From positions 1-64,000 of the forward strand of contig DBTM01000061.1 of NCBI GenBank assembly GCA_002307055.1: a DNA stretch of 64,000 nucleotides. The letters run 5' to 3'. Both the position numbers and the translations under genes were made by a program. Positions 35,822 to 45,316 of this stretch are shown here, one piece after another. The stretch comes from Clostridiales bacterium UBA1316. Its GTDB lineage: Bacteria; Bacillota; Clostridia; Oscillospirales; Oscillospiraceae. Below the pieces are notes generated by a model. The model was given only the letters and a program-made list of their open reading frames with translations, was not told the DNA's origin and did not search any database. Each line of letters begins with the position of its first letter. Position 1 is the first letter of the stretch.

Positions 35822-35993
35822 TTTAAGTCAACTCCTCTATTCAAGTCATTTTTACCTTCTACTGGACAATAGCATCCATGATGGAAACCAGCAAAGTGCA
35901 TTTTCAGCGCAGAGAAGCTAACAGCATGTATATATCACGAATTACCTCGTTGCCCGGCGATATTTCGTAAAATAGATTGTCATACGGAGAGTT

Positions 35994-36010
35994 TTGGTAT
36001 ATGATACCAA
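35994..36010. promoter_or_regulatory. Operator-like palindrome TTGGTAT-ATG-ATACCAA
   Basis: A perfect 17-bp palindrome 173 bases upstream of the nucleotidyltransferase start, with a second TTGGTAT half-site at about 36021-36027. The rest of the 35822-36058 gap shows no gene. Confidence 0.45.
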
Positions 36011-36058
36011 CGTCGTTTTCTTGGTATATTACAGGTTGGAATAGGCTTGGAATATAAA

Positions 36059-36090
36059 CGAAGGGATGCTGGTATTTCAGCATCCCTTCG
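36059..36090 (-). terminator. Terminator of the perR-rubrerythrin operon
   Basis: A perfect 12-bp stem CGAAGGGATGCT/AGCATCCCTTCG, followed on the minus strand by TTTATATT, 15 bases after the rubrerythrin stop. Confidence 0.85.
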
Positions 36091-36104
36091 CCATGTGCAT
36101 TATG

Positions 36105-36698
36105 TTATTTACCGAAGTATCTCTCCAGCAGACCTTTGAAGGCTTTGCCGTGACGGGCTTCGTCGCGGGCCATTTCGTGGACGGTGTCGTGGATGGCGTC
36201 GAGGTTGAGGGCTTTGGCGCGTTTTGCGAGGTCTGTTTTACCGTTGGTTGCGCCGTTTTCGGCTTGGACACGCATTTCGAGATTCTTTTTAGTGCTGTCG
36301 GTCAGAACTTCTCCGAGGAGCTCGGCGAATTTTGCGGCATGCTCGGCTTCTTCATAAGCAGCCTTTTCCCAGAAGGCACCGATCTCCGGATAACCCTCTC
36401 GGCAGGCGACACGGCCCATCGCCAGGTACATACCGACCTCTGTGCATTCACCGGTGAAATTCATGCGCAAATCGTTGATGATATCGTCTGGCGCGCCTTT
36501 TGCGACCCCGACAACATGTTCTGCTGCCCAAAGCATTTCATCACCTTTTACCGCGCTGACAGCAGGGGCTGCCGCTGCTGGAGCGTCATTGGGCTGTTCA
36601 ACGAATTTTGAGGCTGGGGCACCGCAGACAGGGCATTTTTCGGGGGGCGCATCGCCTATGTGGACATAACCGCACACGCTGCATATAAACTTTTTCAT
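36105..36698 (-). CDS. Reverse rubrerythrin
   Basis: 197 residues. A rubredoxin-type iron site comes first (C6, C9, C22, C25), then an Ala/Pro linker and a four-helix di-iron ferritin-like domain with the EXXH motifs (EEAEH near 128, DEARH near 180). This reversed order is the clostridial form that reduces peroxide and oxygen with NADH via partner reductases. ATG at 36698 follows GGAGG at 8 bases. It is 35 bases downstream of perR and most likely in its regulon and operon. Confidence 0.92.
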   Translation of the reverse strand: MKKFICSVCGYVHIGDAPPEKCPVCGAPASKFVEQPNDAPAAAAPAVSAVKGDEMLWAAEHVVGVAKGAPDDIINDLRMNFTGECTEVGMYLAMGRVACREGYPEIGAFWEKAAYEEAEHAAKFAELLGEVLTDSTKKNLEMRVQAENGATNGKTDLAKRAKALNLDAIHDTVHEMARDEARHGKAFKGLLERYFGK

Positions 36699-36733
36699 AA
36701 TTCTACCTCCATATTTTGTGTTGTTTATTTTTC

Positions 36734-37135
36734 TCAAATATTTTTGTGTTTATGATGACACTTATTGCAATTCCCGTAAAAAGTAAGCTGCCGGAAAAAA
36801 ACATCAATGCCGTTTTTGCTCGCCACGCTTTCGTTAAGAGACTCTTCGACATCCACTTCAATGTCAAGCACCTCGCCGCAGCCCAAGCAAATGAAGTGCG
36901 TATGTTCCAATGTGTTCGCGTCAAATCGTTCCTGCCCGCCAACAACGCCTACAGAGATAATCAGCCCTTCATCCTTGAAAACGGCGAGGTTCCTGTATAC
37001 TGTGCCAAGGCTGATGTCGGGCATTTCTTTTTTAACCTCTTCGTAAATCCAATCTGCTGTCGGATGCGCTGTTGTTCCGCGGATTTTTTTTAAAATGGCT
37101 TCTCTCTTGCGGCTGTATTTTTTTTTCCCGCTCAT
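36734..37135 (-). CDS. perR: Peroxide-responsive repressor of the Fur family
   Basis: 133 residues. Winged helix in the first 70 residues, structural zinc cysteines C83, C86, C123 and C126, and the regulatory metal ligands H24, D72, H78, H80 and D91, which match H37/D85/H91/H93/D104 of Bacillus PerR at a constant offset of 13. The aspartate at position 72 favours a peroxide sensor over an iron sensor. The strong palindrome 20 bases upstream should be its own operator. Derepression by peroxide would raise rubrerythrin. Confidence 0.92.
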   Translation of the reverse strand: MSGKKKYSRKREAILKKIRGTTAHPTADWIYEEVKKEMPDISLGTVYRNLAVFKDEGLIISVGVVGGQERFDANTLEHTHFICLGCGEVLDIEVDVEESLNESVASKNGIDVFFRQLTFYGNCNKCHHKHKNI

Positions 37136-37153
37136 ATGATCAACCTTTCCGGG

Positions 37154-37188
37154 AATTCAATAATAATAACAATTATTATTATTGAATT
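37154..37188. promoter_or_regulatory. 35-bp perfect palindrome, PerR operator
   Basis: Two perfect 16-bp arms (37154-37169 and 37173-37188) flank a CAA centre. The inner ATAATAA/TTATTAT is close to the Bacillus Per box (TTATAAT-N-ATTATAA). It lies directly upstream of perR. Confidence 0.85.
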
Positions 37189-37251
37189 AAATATAACACA
37201 CCGTTTTCAGTTTGTAAAGAGGTTTGGGAAAATTATTTCGATTCCGAATAC

Positions 37252-37294
37252 AAAAAAAGAGCAGCCCTATCCCATGCGGGAATGGATACTGCTC
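37252..37294 (-). terminator. Terminator of the holin-like gene
   Basis: GAGCAG/CTGCTC with an inner TATCC/GGATA stem, followed on the minus strand by seven T. Confidence 0.8.
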
Positions 37295-37337
37295 ATAAAA
37301 GCGGGTGCCAATAAAATAAGTAATGTTGTGCTGCGGT

Positions 37338-37601
37338 TTAACGGCTTTCTTTGAGCTGTTTCGCCGCTTGGTTGATGCCGGTTGCAGCCAGTCCGCTGAC
37401 AATCCCGATAGCGATGGCATTGAGATAATCTGATGCCGGGTACGACGGCATGATCAGCATTGCGACGATACCAAGAGCCCCGCCGAGCAGACCGCTGATA
37501 ATCGGCAGCCATTTTCGGTTAAGCTGCGTGGTTTTTATAATCTCAATCAACAGATAGCAGATGACGGTAATAGCCGCAACGGATGTAAAGCCGAAATCCA
37601 T
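37338..37601 (-). CDS. Phage-holin-like small membrane protein
   Basis: 87 residues with three hydrophobic segments (about 5-22, 32-51, 60-78). The pattern FTSVAAITVICYL...KWLPIISGLLGG...YLNAIAIGIVSGLAATGINQ matches a clostridial holin family found both in phages and as stand-alone chromosomal genes. No endolysin or phage genes are nearby, so it may be a domesticated or autonomous holin. It is monocistronic with its own terminator. Confidence 0.72.
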   Translation of the reverse strand: MDFGFTSVAAITVICYLLIEIIKTTQLNRKWLPIISGLLGGALGIVAMLIMPSYPASDYLNAIAIGIVSGLAATGINQAAKQLKESR

Positions 37602-37863
37602 GGATATTCCCCTTCCATATGAAACTTGTACTAATTATGTATGCCTCGGCGTCTATCATAAGAACATATAATGCACAAAAATTTGTCAGCAAAATTTCAA
37701 TAAAAACTAAGCGAAATTCTATAATTATATGTTGAAATATATTGGATAATGTAATAATATAAGCACACTGTAAAGTTTTGCCCTTTGAAGCGGCAATAAC
37801 AAAAATATGCAAGAAATGGAAATATGCGTTATTCTCTAAAATTTGTGATTCGGGAGGCGGACA

Positions 37864-39888
37864 ATGAATTTTTCTGCAATGGATAACCTGCTGACAAATA
37901 ATCACCGTTTCGATTCCGATGACCCTGTATACAGGCGCGTTTATCTTCTTAATGTAATATTGCTTTTTTATATCGCTTTCGCTGTTTTGTTTTCCATATT
38001 GAATGCCGCGGCAGCAGCGTATTTGGTTACGATTATAATAGCTGCTACAGGTATTCTATGTGTCATCCTGCTGATATATTTTCATAAAACCGATCATCTT
38101 GACATCTGTTCTTATGCGGTCGTCATCCTCTTGTTCGCAACAATGATTACCATGTTTACGTATACCGGGCAAATACATCATATGTTCGTATGGATCAGCG
38201 TATTTCCGCCGATGGTTTATTTTTTGCTCGGCAGAAAAAAAGCGATGATTGCTACGGGTCTCATGCTGACATATTTGCTGATTTTTATGCTTTTAAATTA
38301 TAAAAACTGGCTGGCAGCTGATTTCGGTACGGCGTCGATTGTCAATATTATGACATCTGCAATCGTCCTCACCCTTCTGATTAGTTTTTTTGAGATGAGC
38401 AGAAGTGAGGCTGTCAATGCCGTCCAAAATAAGAACCGTGAGCTTGAAGAAGCAAATCACGCGCTCATCGAGAATAAAGACCGTCTGCGCCTTATTCTTG
38501 ATTCGACAGCCGAAGCGGTATTCGGTGTCGACATGGAGTGCAAATGCACCTTTTGCAATTCCAGCTGCCTGGAGATTCTCGGGTTCAAGCATGAAGAGGA
38601 AATACTTGGGAAAGACATTCATGAGCTGCTCCACGGCAAGTACAGAGATGGTTCTCCGCTGCCAAGGAATGAATGCAATATCATCAGGACGTGCATGGAA
38701 GGGGTTACTACCCATGCCGAAGATGAGGCGTTTTGGAACGCTTACGGCGCAAGCTTCGATGTCGAATATAATTCATATCCGCAATATAAGGACGGGGTGC
38801 TCATCGGTGCCGTCGTGACCTTCATTGATAATACGATGAAAAAAATGCATGAACAGCAGACCGAGTATTATAGCTCACATGACTTCCTAACGGGGCTTTA
38901 TAACAGAAATTGTTTCGAGTATATGCTCAAAAAATCAGATACTTTCAGTAATCTGCCAATTTCGGTCATCATGGGGGATCTCAACGGCTTAAAATTAACG
39001 AACGACGTTTTTGGCCACGCTGAGGGCGACGAGCTGCTGATTAAGGCAGCCGAGGTTATAAAAAAAGTTTGCCGTGATGATGACATCGTTGCGCGTCTGG
39101 GCGGTGATGAATTTGTCATTTTCCTGCCTAAAACAAAATATGAAGATGCGATGCAGATTATATCCCGTATCAAAGAGGTCTTGGGAAAAGAAAAAACCAG
39201 CGTTATAAAGTGCAGTATGTCTCTGGGCTGCGATACCAAGACGACGGCAGCACAGAATATCGATATAACAACCAAAAACGCCGAAAATGAAATGTACAAA
39301 GAGAAGGCTTTGAATCGCAACCTGACAGATACCGATATGATTAACGCTATTATTATGTCCCTATACAGCAAGAGCCCCCCTGAAGAGCAGCATTCGGCTA
39401 ATGTGAGTGAGATGTGCAGGGCCATCGGCGAGGAGCTTGGATTACCCCAAACAGAGATCAAGCAGCTCAGGAACGCGGGCTTCCTGCATGATATCGGCAA
39501 AGTTGGTATTCAAGAAAGTATCCTGCAGAAAAGGGGAGAGTTTACCGACCAGGAAGAAATCGAGTACCGTCAGCACCCAGCTATCGGCTACAGGATATTA
39601 AACATCTTTGACAGTACCGTGAACCTGGCTGAGGGCGTTTACAGCCATCATGAGCAGTGGAATGGTACCGGATACCCCAGAGGGCTCAAAGGCGAAGAAA
39701 TACCCCTGATTGCTAGAATCATCGCAGTAGCCGGAAGATATGAGACACTGCTGAACCGCCGAGGCGAAAAACCGGTCAGCACCGAAGAAGCGCTTGAGCA
39801 GATCCGCGCGGATGCCGGAGTGATCCTCGACCCGGCCCTTGTCGACGTCTTTTTGAAAATAATGACCGAAAATCCATCGGGTAAGTAG
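37864..39888 (+). CDS. Membrane GGDEF and HD-GYP protein with PAS domain
   Basis: 674 residues: about six membrane helices (25-185), a short coiled coil, a PAS domain (about 205-330), a GGDEF domain (about 335-490, intact GGDEF at 413-417) and an HD-GYP domain (about 495-670) with HD at 542-543 and GYP at 603-605. The usual metal-binding aspartate of VADxxDA is missing: the segment reads AVAGRYE with G624 in its place. Synthesis of c-di-GMP looks likely and its hydrolysis doubtful. GGGAGG lies 9 bases before the ATG. Confidence 0.9.
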   Translation: MNFSAMDNLLTNNHRFDSDDPVYRRVYLLNVILLFYIAFAVLFSILNAAAAAYLVTIIIAATGILCVILLIYFHKTDHLDICSYAVVILLFATMITMFTYTGQIHHMFVWISVFPPMVYFLLGRKKAMIATGLMLTYLLIFMLLNYKNWLAADFGTASIVNIMTSAIVLTLLISFFEMSRSEAVNAVQNKNRELEEANHALIENKDRLRLILDSTAEAVFGVDMECKCTFCNSSCLEILGFKHEEEILGKDIHELLHGKYRDGSPLPRNECNIIRTCMEGVTTHAEDEAFWNAYGASFDVEYNSYPQYKDGVLIGAVVTFIDNTMKKMHEQQTEYYSSHDFLTGLYNRNCFEYMLKKSDTFSNLPISVIMGDLNGLKLTNDVFGHAEGDELLIKAAEVIKKVCRDDDIVARLGGDEFVIFLPKTKYEDAMQIISRIKEVLGKEKTSVIKCSMSLGCDTKTTAAQNIDITTKNAENEMYKEKALNRNLTDTDMINAIIMSLYSKSPPEEQHSANVSEMCRAIGEELGLPQTEIKQLRNAGFLHDIGKVGIQESILQKRGEFTDQEEIEYRQHPAIGYRILNIFDSTVNLAEGVYSHHEQWNGTGYPRGLKGEEIPLIARIIAVAGRYETLLNRRGEKPVSTEEALEQIRADAGVILDPALVDVFLKIMTENPSGK

Positions 39889-39919
39889 GAAGCGAAGCAG
39901 AGCAACAGAGGTGATAAAC

Positions 39920-40423
39920 GTGAAAGCAGAAGCAATCGTCTATGAGTCGAATACGGGATTCACAAAAAAATACGCCGAGCTGTTATCTCAAACGACCGGC
40001 TTAGCGGCATATGCGCGCAGCGAGGTTGGAACACAGCTGAAAAAAGGCGCTGAGGTCATTTTCATGGGCTGGCTGATGGCTGGCGGTGTGAAGGGTTATA
40101 AACAAGCGTTAAGAAAATATCATGTCAAGGCGCTTGCTGCCGTCGGCATGGGAAGCCCGACGGACAAGGTAGTCAGCGATATTGTTAAAAAGTACAGTAT
40201 ATCGCAAACACCAGTTTTTTATCTGCAGGGTGGGTTTGACATAAACAAGCTGCATGGGCTGTATCGATTCATGATGCTGAATATGGCGAAAATGATGGAT
40301 AACACCGCGAAGAAGAAAGAAACGAAAACCGATGAGGAGCTCCTGATGCTCGACCTTATTAAAAACAGCCGGGACTTCGTCTCTGCGGATAAGCTCGAAC
40401 CGATTATAACATGGCTTAGATAA
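39920..40423 (+). CDS. Flavodoxin-fold protein
   Basis: 167 residues. The start AEAIVYESNTGFTKKYAELL is a flavodoxin phosphate-binding loop (YESNTGFT in place of GTxTGNT), and the middle LAAVGMGSP and VFYLQGGFD continue the fold, similar to protoporphyrinogen oxidase-like flavodoxins. GTG at 39920 is chosen because GAGG lies 8 bases before it, whereas the GTG at 39911 overlaps it. It starts 31 bases after the GGDEF-HD-GYP gene and may share its transcript. Confidence 0.75.
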   Translation: MKAEAIVYESNTGFTKKYAELLSQTTGLAAYARSEVGTQLKKGAEVIFMGWLMAGGVKGYKQALRKYHVKALAAVGMGSPTDKVVSDIVKKYSISQTPVFYLQGGFDINKLHGLYRFMMLNMAKMMDNTAKKKETKTDEELLMLDLIKNSRDFVSADKLEPIITWLR

Positions 40424-40468
40424 AGCAGTTTACCCAGTGGCAGCGAATGAAACATATGATGAAATAAA

Positions 40469-40498
40469 TGCCCCCAGCGCTTCAACGCGCCAGGGGCA
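40469..40498 (+). terminator. Terminator between flavodoxin and a convergent gene
   Basis: TGCCCC/GGGGCA with an inner GCG/CGC stem; the T-run is weak on both strands. Confidence 0.6.
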
Positions 40499-40551
40499 TT
40501 ATCAAAGTATAAATATACCATATCAGATGAACGCAGAAAATTTCTAAGGAA

Positions 40552-40923
40552 TTACAGCCGCTGTTTACGGATGCTGTCGTAGAGCTTATACCAGTACTGG
40601 ACTGTGTTTTCCAGGAAAAAATAATGGCGGATGTACGCGCCGAGTAAGGCCAGAACGATTGCAATGAGAATGATGACGGCAGGATTATTTAAAGCGATGA
40701 ACAGATAGATCGCAAATAAAAACAGGACTGCAATAATAAACGTCACGATAAGATGTACGAGCCGCTCGTGCTGGAGCCAGCGGATTTTGAGTTTATGCTC
40801 TTCAAGCAGCACATCGGGATTAGTTCTGTTCGATAATTGCTCCTGAATATATGCCTCGTGCTCGGAACAGTATTTTTTGATGTTGATGCCGTACTTCACT
40901 TGGGTTTTTGTTCCGCCCATCAT
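40552..40923 (-). CDS. Small membrane protein of unknown function
   Basis: 123 residues. A polar start of about 55 residues, then two membrane helices (about 58-78 and 83-105) and a basic tail. No family recognised. ATG at 40923 follows GGAG at 6 bases and is preferred to the longer start. Confidence 0.6.
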   Translation of the reverse strand: MMGGTKTQVKYGINIKKYCSEHEAYIQEQLSNRTNPDVLLEEHKLKIRWLQHERLVHLIVTFIIAVLFLFAIYLFIALNNPAVIILIAIVLALLGAYIRHYFFLENTVQYWYKLYDSIRKQRL

Positions 40924-40987
40924 AGTATCTCCGTTCTTAAACATATCATTAGCCTGATTATAGCGCCGTTAGCCGGCAAATGAAAGA

Positions 40988-41019
40988 GTAAGGAGCGGTT
41001 CAATTGAACCGCTCCTTAC
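40988..41019. terminator. 32-bp perfect palindrome after the WG-repeat lipoprotein gene
   Basis: Two perfect 16-bp arms (40988-41003 and 41004-41019) meet without a spacer; the centre reads GGTTCAATTGAACC. It lies 16 bases beyond the lipoprotein stop and is followed on the minus strand by TCTTTCATTT, so a terminator is likely. Confidence 0.7.
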
Positions 41020-41035
41020 AGCAGTGTCCCATGCA

Positions 41036-42574
41036 TCAGTCGGGTACATATTGCTGGAGTGAAATTCTGAAAATGTAATTGCCGGAGAGATCGGCGTAGC
41101 CGAAGCTTAAATCGCTGTTTACTTCAAAAAGGTCATACTGCGCGTCGAAATTCGCGTAACCGGTTCCTGAAAACAGGAGTATGCCGCTGTCATCATACAC
41201 CTTGAAGGTCTGTTTAACACCATATGTGCTGACGACGGCGAGTGTTTTGCCCGATTTTTCACTGGTGACGACGGAGATGCCCTGATTATCTCCCAAAGGT
41301 ATGATAAATTTACCATCAAGTGTCATCAGCCCTTCCTGCCATTTGTCCGCGTCATTTTTAAAAACAACCGCGAGATTGCCGCTGACGGAGTTAACGCCTG
41401 TTACGCCCTGCAGCATGTGTTTTTCGTCACCCTTGAAAACCGTCACACCATTATCACTGGGGTAATAAAACCATCCGTCATACAGTGGGTTGATTGTTTT
41501 ATTTTCAACCGTGATTTTTTGTATGGCGCTGTTATAATAAACGGTATTGTTGTCGGCATCACTCACGCTGTATATGCTGCTGTCCCATCTGCCGATATAA
41601 TATTGATTCTTTAAGAGTATTGTGCCGGTCGAATCAATGATGGCGTAGCTGCTGTCCAGATATTGGACAGTGCTTTTGCCGTTATTAAAATAATCGGCTG
41701 ACAGATACTGCGGCGGTATAACCATAGTGAAGCTTTTATCTATATAGCCGAAGAGGCCGTTCCGCATAACAGCGGCGAACCCGTCTGAGAAAGCATAACT
41801 CTTCTTGTAATCTGTGTATGTTTCGCTTCCGGTTAGGGCGTCGATAAAGACGGTTCTGCCATCAGAAAGTGCCAGCGCAATAAGCCCTTCTCCGTAGCCG
41901 CTCATGAAATTGTACGCTGATGAGGCTGGAATATCGTTATAACAGCCCAGTGATTTCGTGTTGTACAGAAGCTTCCCGCTGTAATCCATGACATCGATAT
42001 CGTTCTTCTCGGTGCTGCGGACCAGCATGATTACCTTGTCGGTATAGAAAACGTTTGAATAGTCAAATGGCGTTATCCAGCTGCCGTCGGCTGCGCATAC
42101 AGCAAAAATGATGCTGTTTGAGGGCTCTTCCTTGTCAATTTTATCGGATATCCTTTCTAGGCTGTATACCGGCACATCGCCACCTGCTGATGTACCGTTG
42201 TCGTAATAACTGCCTTGATATATATCAGAGTAGACAGGGTCTGTGACGAGCTGCCCGGACGCCGTCATCAAGCCATACGCACGGATATCATTATAACCAT
42301 CATCGCCGTACATCATTTGGCCGATGTACGGCAGCAGCTTGCCGTATTGTGACGATGTTTCAAGATTCGGCATCGCACCGTCTTTCAGCCGCGTGTACTT
42401 CTCCTCCGGCGGCTTATACGCTGTCAGACCGGAATAATCGGTCTTGACACCGGAATGCCAGTCTGTCGGCGACGGCGACGGCAGAGCCCCGCTGGGCTGC
42501 TTAACGCATGAGGACAGCATGAGCATGGGAAGCAGCACCATGAAGGCCATAACGCATTTAAGATAACGATTCAT
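41036..42574 (-). CDS. WG-repeat lipoprotein
   Basis: 512 residues. A signal peptide with lipobox LSSC (Cys about 23) and a Pro/Ser linker are followed by repeated units of the WG type (FGYIDKSFTMVIPPQY, YGLMTASGQLVTDPVYSDI, EGLMTLDGKFIIPL, FGYADLSGNYIF), which form short beta repeats. Such proteins are surface-anchored and probably bind other molecules. It starts 8 bases after the PstS-like gene stops, so the two form an operon. Confidence 0.83.
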   Translation of the reverse strand: MNRYLKCVMAFMVLLPMLMLSSCVKQPSGALPSPSPTDWHSGVKTDYSGLTAYKPPEEKYTRLKDGAMPNLETSSQYGKLLPYIGQMMYGDDGYNDIRAYGLMTASGQLVTDPVYSDIYQGSYYDNGTSAGGDVPVYSLERISDKIDKEEPSNSIIFAVCAADGSWITPFDYSNVFYTDKVIMLVRSTEKNDIDVMDYSGKLLYNTKSLGCYNDIPASSAYNFMSGYGEGLIALALSDGRTVFIDALTGSETYTDYKKSYAFSDGFAAVMRNGLFGYIDKSFTMVIPPQYLSADYFNNGKSTVQYLDSSYAIIDSTGTILLKNQYYIGRWDSSIYSVSDADNNTVYYNSAIQKITVENKTINPLYDGWFYYPSDNGVTVFKGDEKHMLQGVTGVNSVSGNLAVVFKNDADKWQEGLMTLDGKFIIPLGDNQGISVVTSEKSGKTLAVVSTYGVKQTFKVYDDSGILLFSGTGYANFDAQYDLFEVNSDLSFGYADLSGNYIFRISLQQYVPD

Positions 42575-42582
42575 ATATGCTC

Positions 42583-43545
42583 CTAACCTTTTACCGGTAC
42601 ATAACCTTCGGTTTTTATAAGATTTTGTCCTTCCGGTGATAGAAGCCAGCTGTACATGACACGAGCTGGGCTGCCTTCCGGTTCTTTCGCTGCGATGACG
42701 GTATAATAAGGATTTAAAAACGGATAGGCTTTGCTGGCTATCGTATCGTCGCCCGGCTTAACGCCGTCAATGGATAATATCTTGAGCCCTTTCGCCATCT
42801 GCATATCGTCGGCGTAATAATAGACAGTATATCCGATAGCGGAAGCCGTTCCATCAAAGTTCTTGACGGCAGTAATGAGACCTTCCATTTCGGAAATCGA
42901 GTACCCTTCCGGCGGCGTCGCCATTTTGAGATCCTTCATGACAAGTTTCACCATCAGGGACTGACTGCCGGACTCAGCGTTCCTCTGGAACGCTTCGATT
43001 TTTGTATCAGAGCCGCCGACTTGTTTCCAGTTTGTGATTTCGCCTGTATAAATTTTCTGAACCTGCTCTGTCGTCAGATTATCAACCGGATTTGAGGCAT
43101 TGACCATAAATACGAGCGCATCGGTCGCGATCGGCGACTTTTCGTACTTGAAGTTTGCCGCCGCCATTTCGTCATAAACGGATGCCGCAGGCTCAGCCAC
43201 AATTAAAATATCGGCATCGCCGTTCATCAGATTACGAAATGACTGCGATGTTTTACTAAATTCGGCAAGGTCTGCCACCTTGTCGCGCGGCTCACCCAAA
43301 AGCACACTCGCGACAGCCTGACCGAGCGGGATCGTTGACGTTGAGCCGTCCATCCTGGGAAAATTTGCTCTCGTGAACACAAAGTCCTGAGCAGTCGCCG
43401 TGACCGCCGCGTCAGACGGTGAAGTACTTTCTGCCGTCGGTGTGCCTGACGGACCGGAGCTTGTTTGAGCCGGTGCTTTAACTGCGCAGGACGCTGAAAG
43501 CACGAGCAGCGCCAACATAAGTATCGATAAAAGCTTGCTTTTCAT
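42583..43545 (-). CDS. PstS-like substrate-binding lipoprotein
   Basis: 320 residues. Signal peptide with lipobox SASC (Cys about 20), a Thr/Ser/Pro linker and a periplasmic-binding-protein fold of the phosphate type: MDGSTSTIPLGQA (near 65-77), the TEQVQKIYTGEITNWKQVGG hinge region and the RNAESGS phosphate-site segment. It could bind phosphate or sense another anion; no pstCAB transport genes are adjacent, so a sensory role with the downstream WG lipoprotein is possible. ATG at 43545 follows GGAGG at 9 bases. Confidence 0.82.
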   Translation of the reverse strand: MKSKLLSILMLALLVLSASCAVKAPAQTSSGPSGTPTAESTSPSDAAVTATAQDFVFTRANFPRMDGSTSTIPLGQAVASVLLGEPRDKVADLAEFSKTSQSFRNLMNGDADILIVAEPAASVYDEMAAANFKYEKSPIATDALVFMVNASNPVDNLTTEQVQKIYTGEITNWKQVGGSDTKIEAFQRNAESGSQSLMVKLVMKDLKMATPPEGYSISEMEGLITAVKNFDGTASAIGYTVYYYADDMQMAKGLKILSIDGVKPGDDTIASKAYPFLNPYYTVIAAKEPEGSPARVMYSWLLSPEGQNLIKTEGYVPVKG

Positions 43546-43640
43546 AATATATCCTCCATAATGCAAATATTCCCAATACTAATTTACTTCAATTGACGGA
43601 GCATGTAAAGGAAAAGTTCTATGCAAATTTCAAACAATAC

Positions 43641-43686
43641 AAAACCATGTGAAGTGTACTGAACCATACCCGGCACACTTACATGG
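43641..43686 (-). terminator. Terminator of the MFS exporter gene
   Basis: On the minus strand CCATGTaAGTGT-type arms (43645-43657 with 43675-43686) are followed by TTTTG. Confidence 0.65.
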
Positions 43687-43708
43687 CTTTGCTTTTAAGA
43701 CAAATAAA

Positions 43709-45316
43709 TTATTCGGCAGCTTCCGGTGAATCCTCCGGTTCCGCGTTGTGCTCCTTCGGCTGGCTCAGGTGAACGATCTTTAAAGGCGCGCCTTTAAAAA
43801 AGATTGAGAAGCCGACGCCGACAATGCACATGATGACACAAAAGATAAAAACGTTATGAATGCCGCTGAGGAGGACATTTTTTGCGCCGCCGATGGCAGC
43901 GCTGACGAGACCGGCTTTGTCCGGCGGCGTCTGGCTGAGGATTGCGCCGAGAGCGCCGGTGTCTGTAATCACCTGGGGGTTGGTGAGAGAGGCTTGTATA
44001 CCTGCCGGAACGCCTGTGAGGTCAAGCGAGCGGAAGCCTGTTATCATCGAGGACGCCATGATTGTACCGAATAAAGCAGAGCCGACGGTGCTGCCGATTG
44101 TTCTGAAAAACTGCGTTGTGCCTGTTGCTGAGGCGAGCTGCTCGATAGGCGCGGCGTTCTGGACATTCGCACCGGTAATCGGTAAGGTGATGCCGATACC
44201 GGCTCCGAAAATAACCATATAAATAATAACGTTTAAATAAGAACTGCCGACACCCATTGCCGACAGGAGCAGTGCGCCCACGGCGCTGACCACGAAAGAG
44301 ATGACCGTTAGAAATCGGAAGCTCCTAACCCGGTTCGACGCGAAAACACCGACGATGTTGCTCGTAATCATGAGCGCAATTGTCATTGGAATCGTTACAG
44401 CGCCTGACGTTGTCGCTGACGTGCCCAGTATTCCCTGGACATAATAGGGGATGTATACAATGGCTGCAAACATGACGGCGCTTGATAAAAAAGCGACGAT
44501 AAGCGTAATCCAAATGCTGCGTTTTTTGAAAAAGGACATCGGTATGATAGGGTTTTGAGCCCTTGACTCGATAATCACAAAGAATACGAGCATGACGGCT
44601 GAAAAAATCAGCATACCGATTACTTGTATCGAACCCCAGGGATAGGCTGAACCAGCGAGGCTGAACGCCAGAAGCATGGGCACGAGCGTGAGCACTATAA
44701 AGACGGTACCTGAGATATCGATTTTGCTGGGGCGGCCTTCTGCTTTAAAGTTCGGCATGAACAGGATAATCATAAGAACAGCGACCGCGCCAACCGGTAT
44801 ATTAATAAAGAAGATCCAGCGCCAGTTCATATAATCCGTGATGAGACCGCCGATGAGCGGCCCTATGATGCTGGACAGGCCGAAAACCGACGTGACGATG
44901 CCCATATATTTACCGCGCAGCTGGGGAGGGAAGAGATCGGCGACGATTGTAAACACGCTGGTTGTAATGATACCGCCGCCAAGCCCTTGGATGCCTCGGA
45001 ACAATATGAGCCAGGTCATGCTGTGAGAGATACCGCAAAAGGCTGAGCCGATCAGGAAGGTAAAAACGCCGATAAGAAAAATCGGCTTGCGTCCGAAGAT
45101 ATCGGCCAGACCGCCTGAAATGGGGATGATGACGGTCGAGCAGAGCATAAAAACCGTAAACGGCCAGGCGTAATACTCGACGCCCTGCAGCTCGTTGACA
45201 ATTGTTTTCATTGCCGTACTGACGATGGTTGAATCTAGGGCGGCGAGGAGCAGGCTGGCCATCAGCGCAATAATGATAAGCACAAGCTGCGATCCATGCA
45301 CATTCTCTCTTTTCAA
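43709..45316 (-). CDS. MFS exporter, DHA2 (14-helix) family
   Basis: 535 residues with 14 predicted membrane helices, like EmrB/QacA-type proton-coupled drug exporters. Helix 1 has LLAALDSTIVSTA (motif D1-like), helix 2-3 loop GGLADIFGRKPIF (motif A) and helix 5 VFGLSSIIGPLIGG (motif C). The start is TTG at 45316 with GGAG 12 bases upstream. The substrate cannot be told. It is preceded by a 250-base divergent gap with the metallo-hydrolase gene. Confidence 0.9.
   Translation of the reverse strand: MKRENVHGSQLVLIIIALMASLLLAALDSTIVSTAMKTIVNELQGVEYYAWPFTVFMLCSTVIIPISGGLADIFGRKPIFLIGVFTFLIGSAFCGISHSMTWLILFRGIQGLGGGIITTSVFTIVADLFPPQLRGKYMGIVTSVFGLSSIIGPLIGGLITDYMNWRWIFFINIPVGAVAVLMIILFMPNFKAEGRPSKIDISGTVFIVLTLVPMLLAFSLAGSAYPWGSIQVIGMLIFSAVMLVFFVIIESRAQNPIIPMSFFKKRSIWITLIVAFLSSAVMFAAIVYIPYYVQGILGTSATTSGAVTIPMTIALMITSNIVGVFASNRVRSFRFLTVISFVVSAVGALLLSAMGVGSSYLNVIIYMVIFGAGIGITLPITGANVQNAAPIEQLASATGTTQFFRTIGSTVGSALFGTIMASSMITGFRSLDLTGVPAGIQASLTNPQVITDTGALGAILSQTPPDKAGLVSAAIGGAKNVLLSGIHNVFIFCVIMCIVGVGFSIFFKGAPLKIVHLSQPKEHNAEPEDSPEAAE

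Noticed and set aside
37338..37601. Prophage
   Set aside because: A single holin-like gene without integrase, capsid, tail or lysin genes is not enough.
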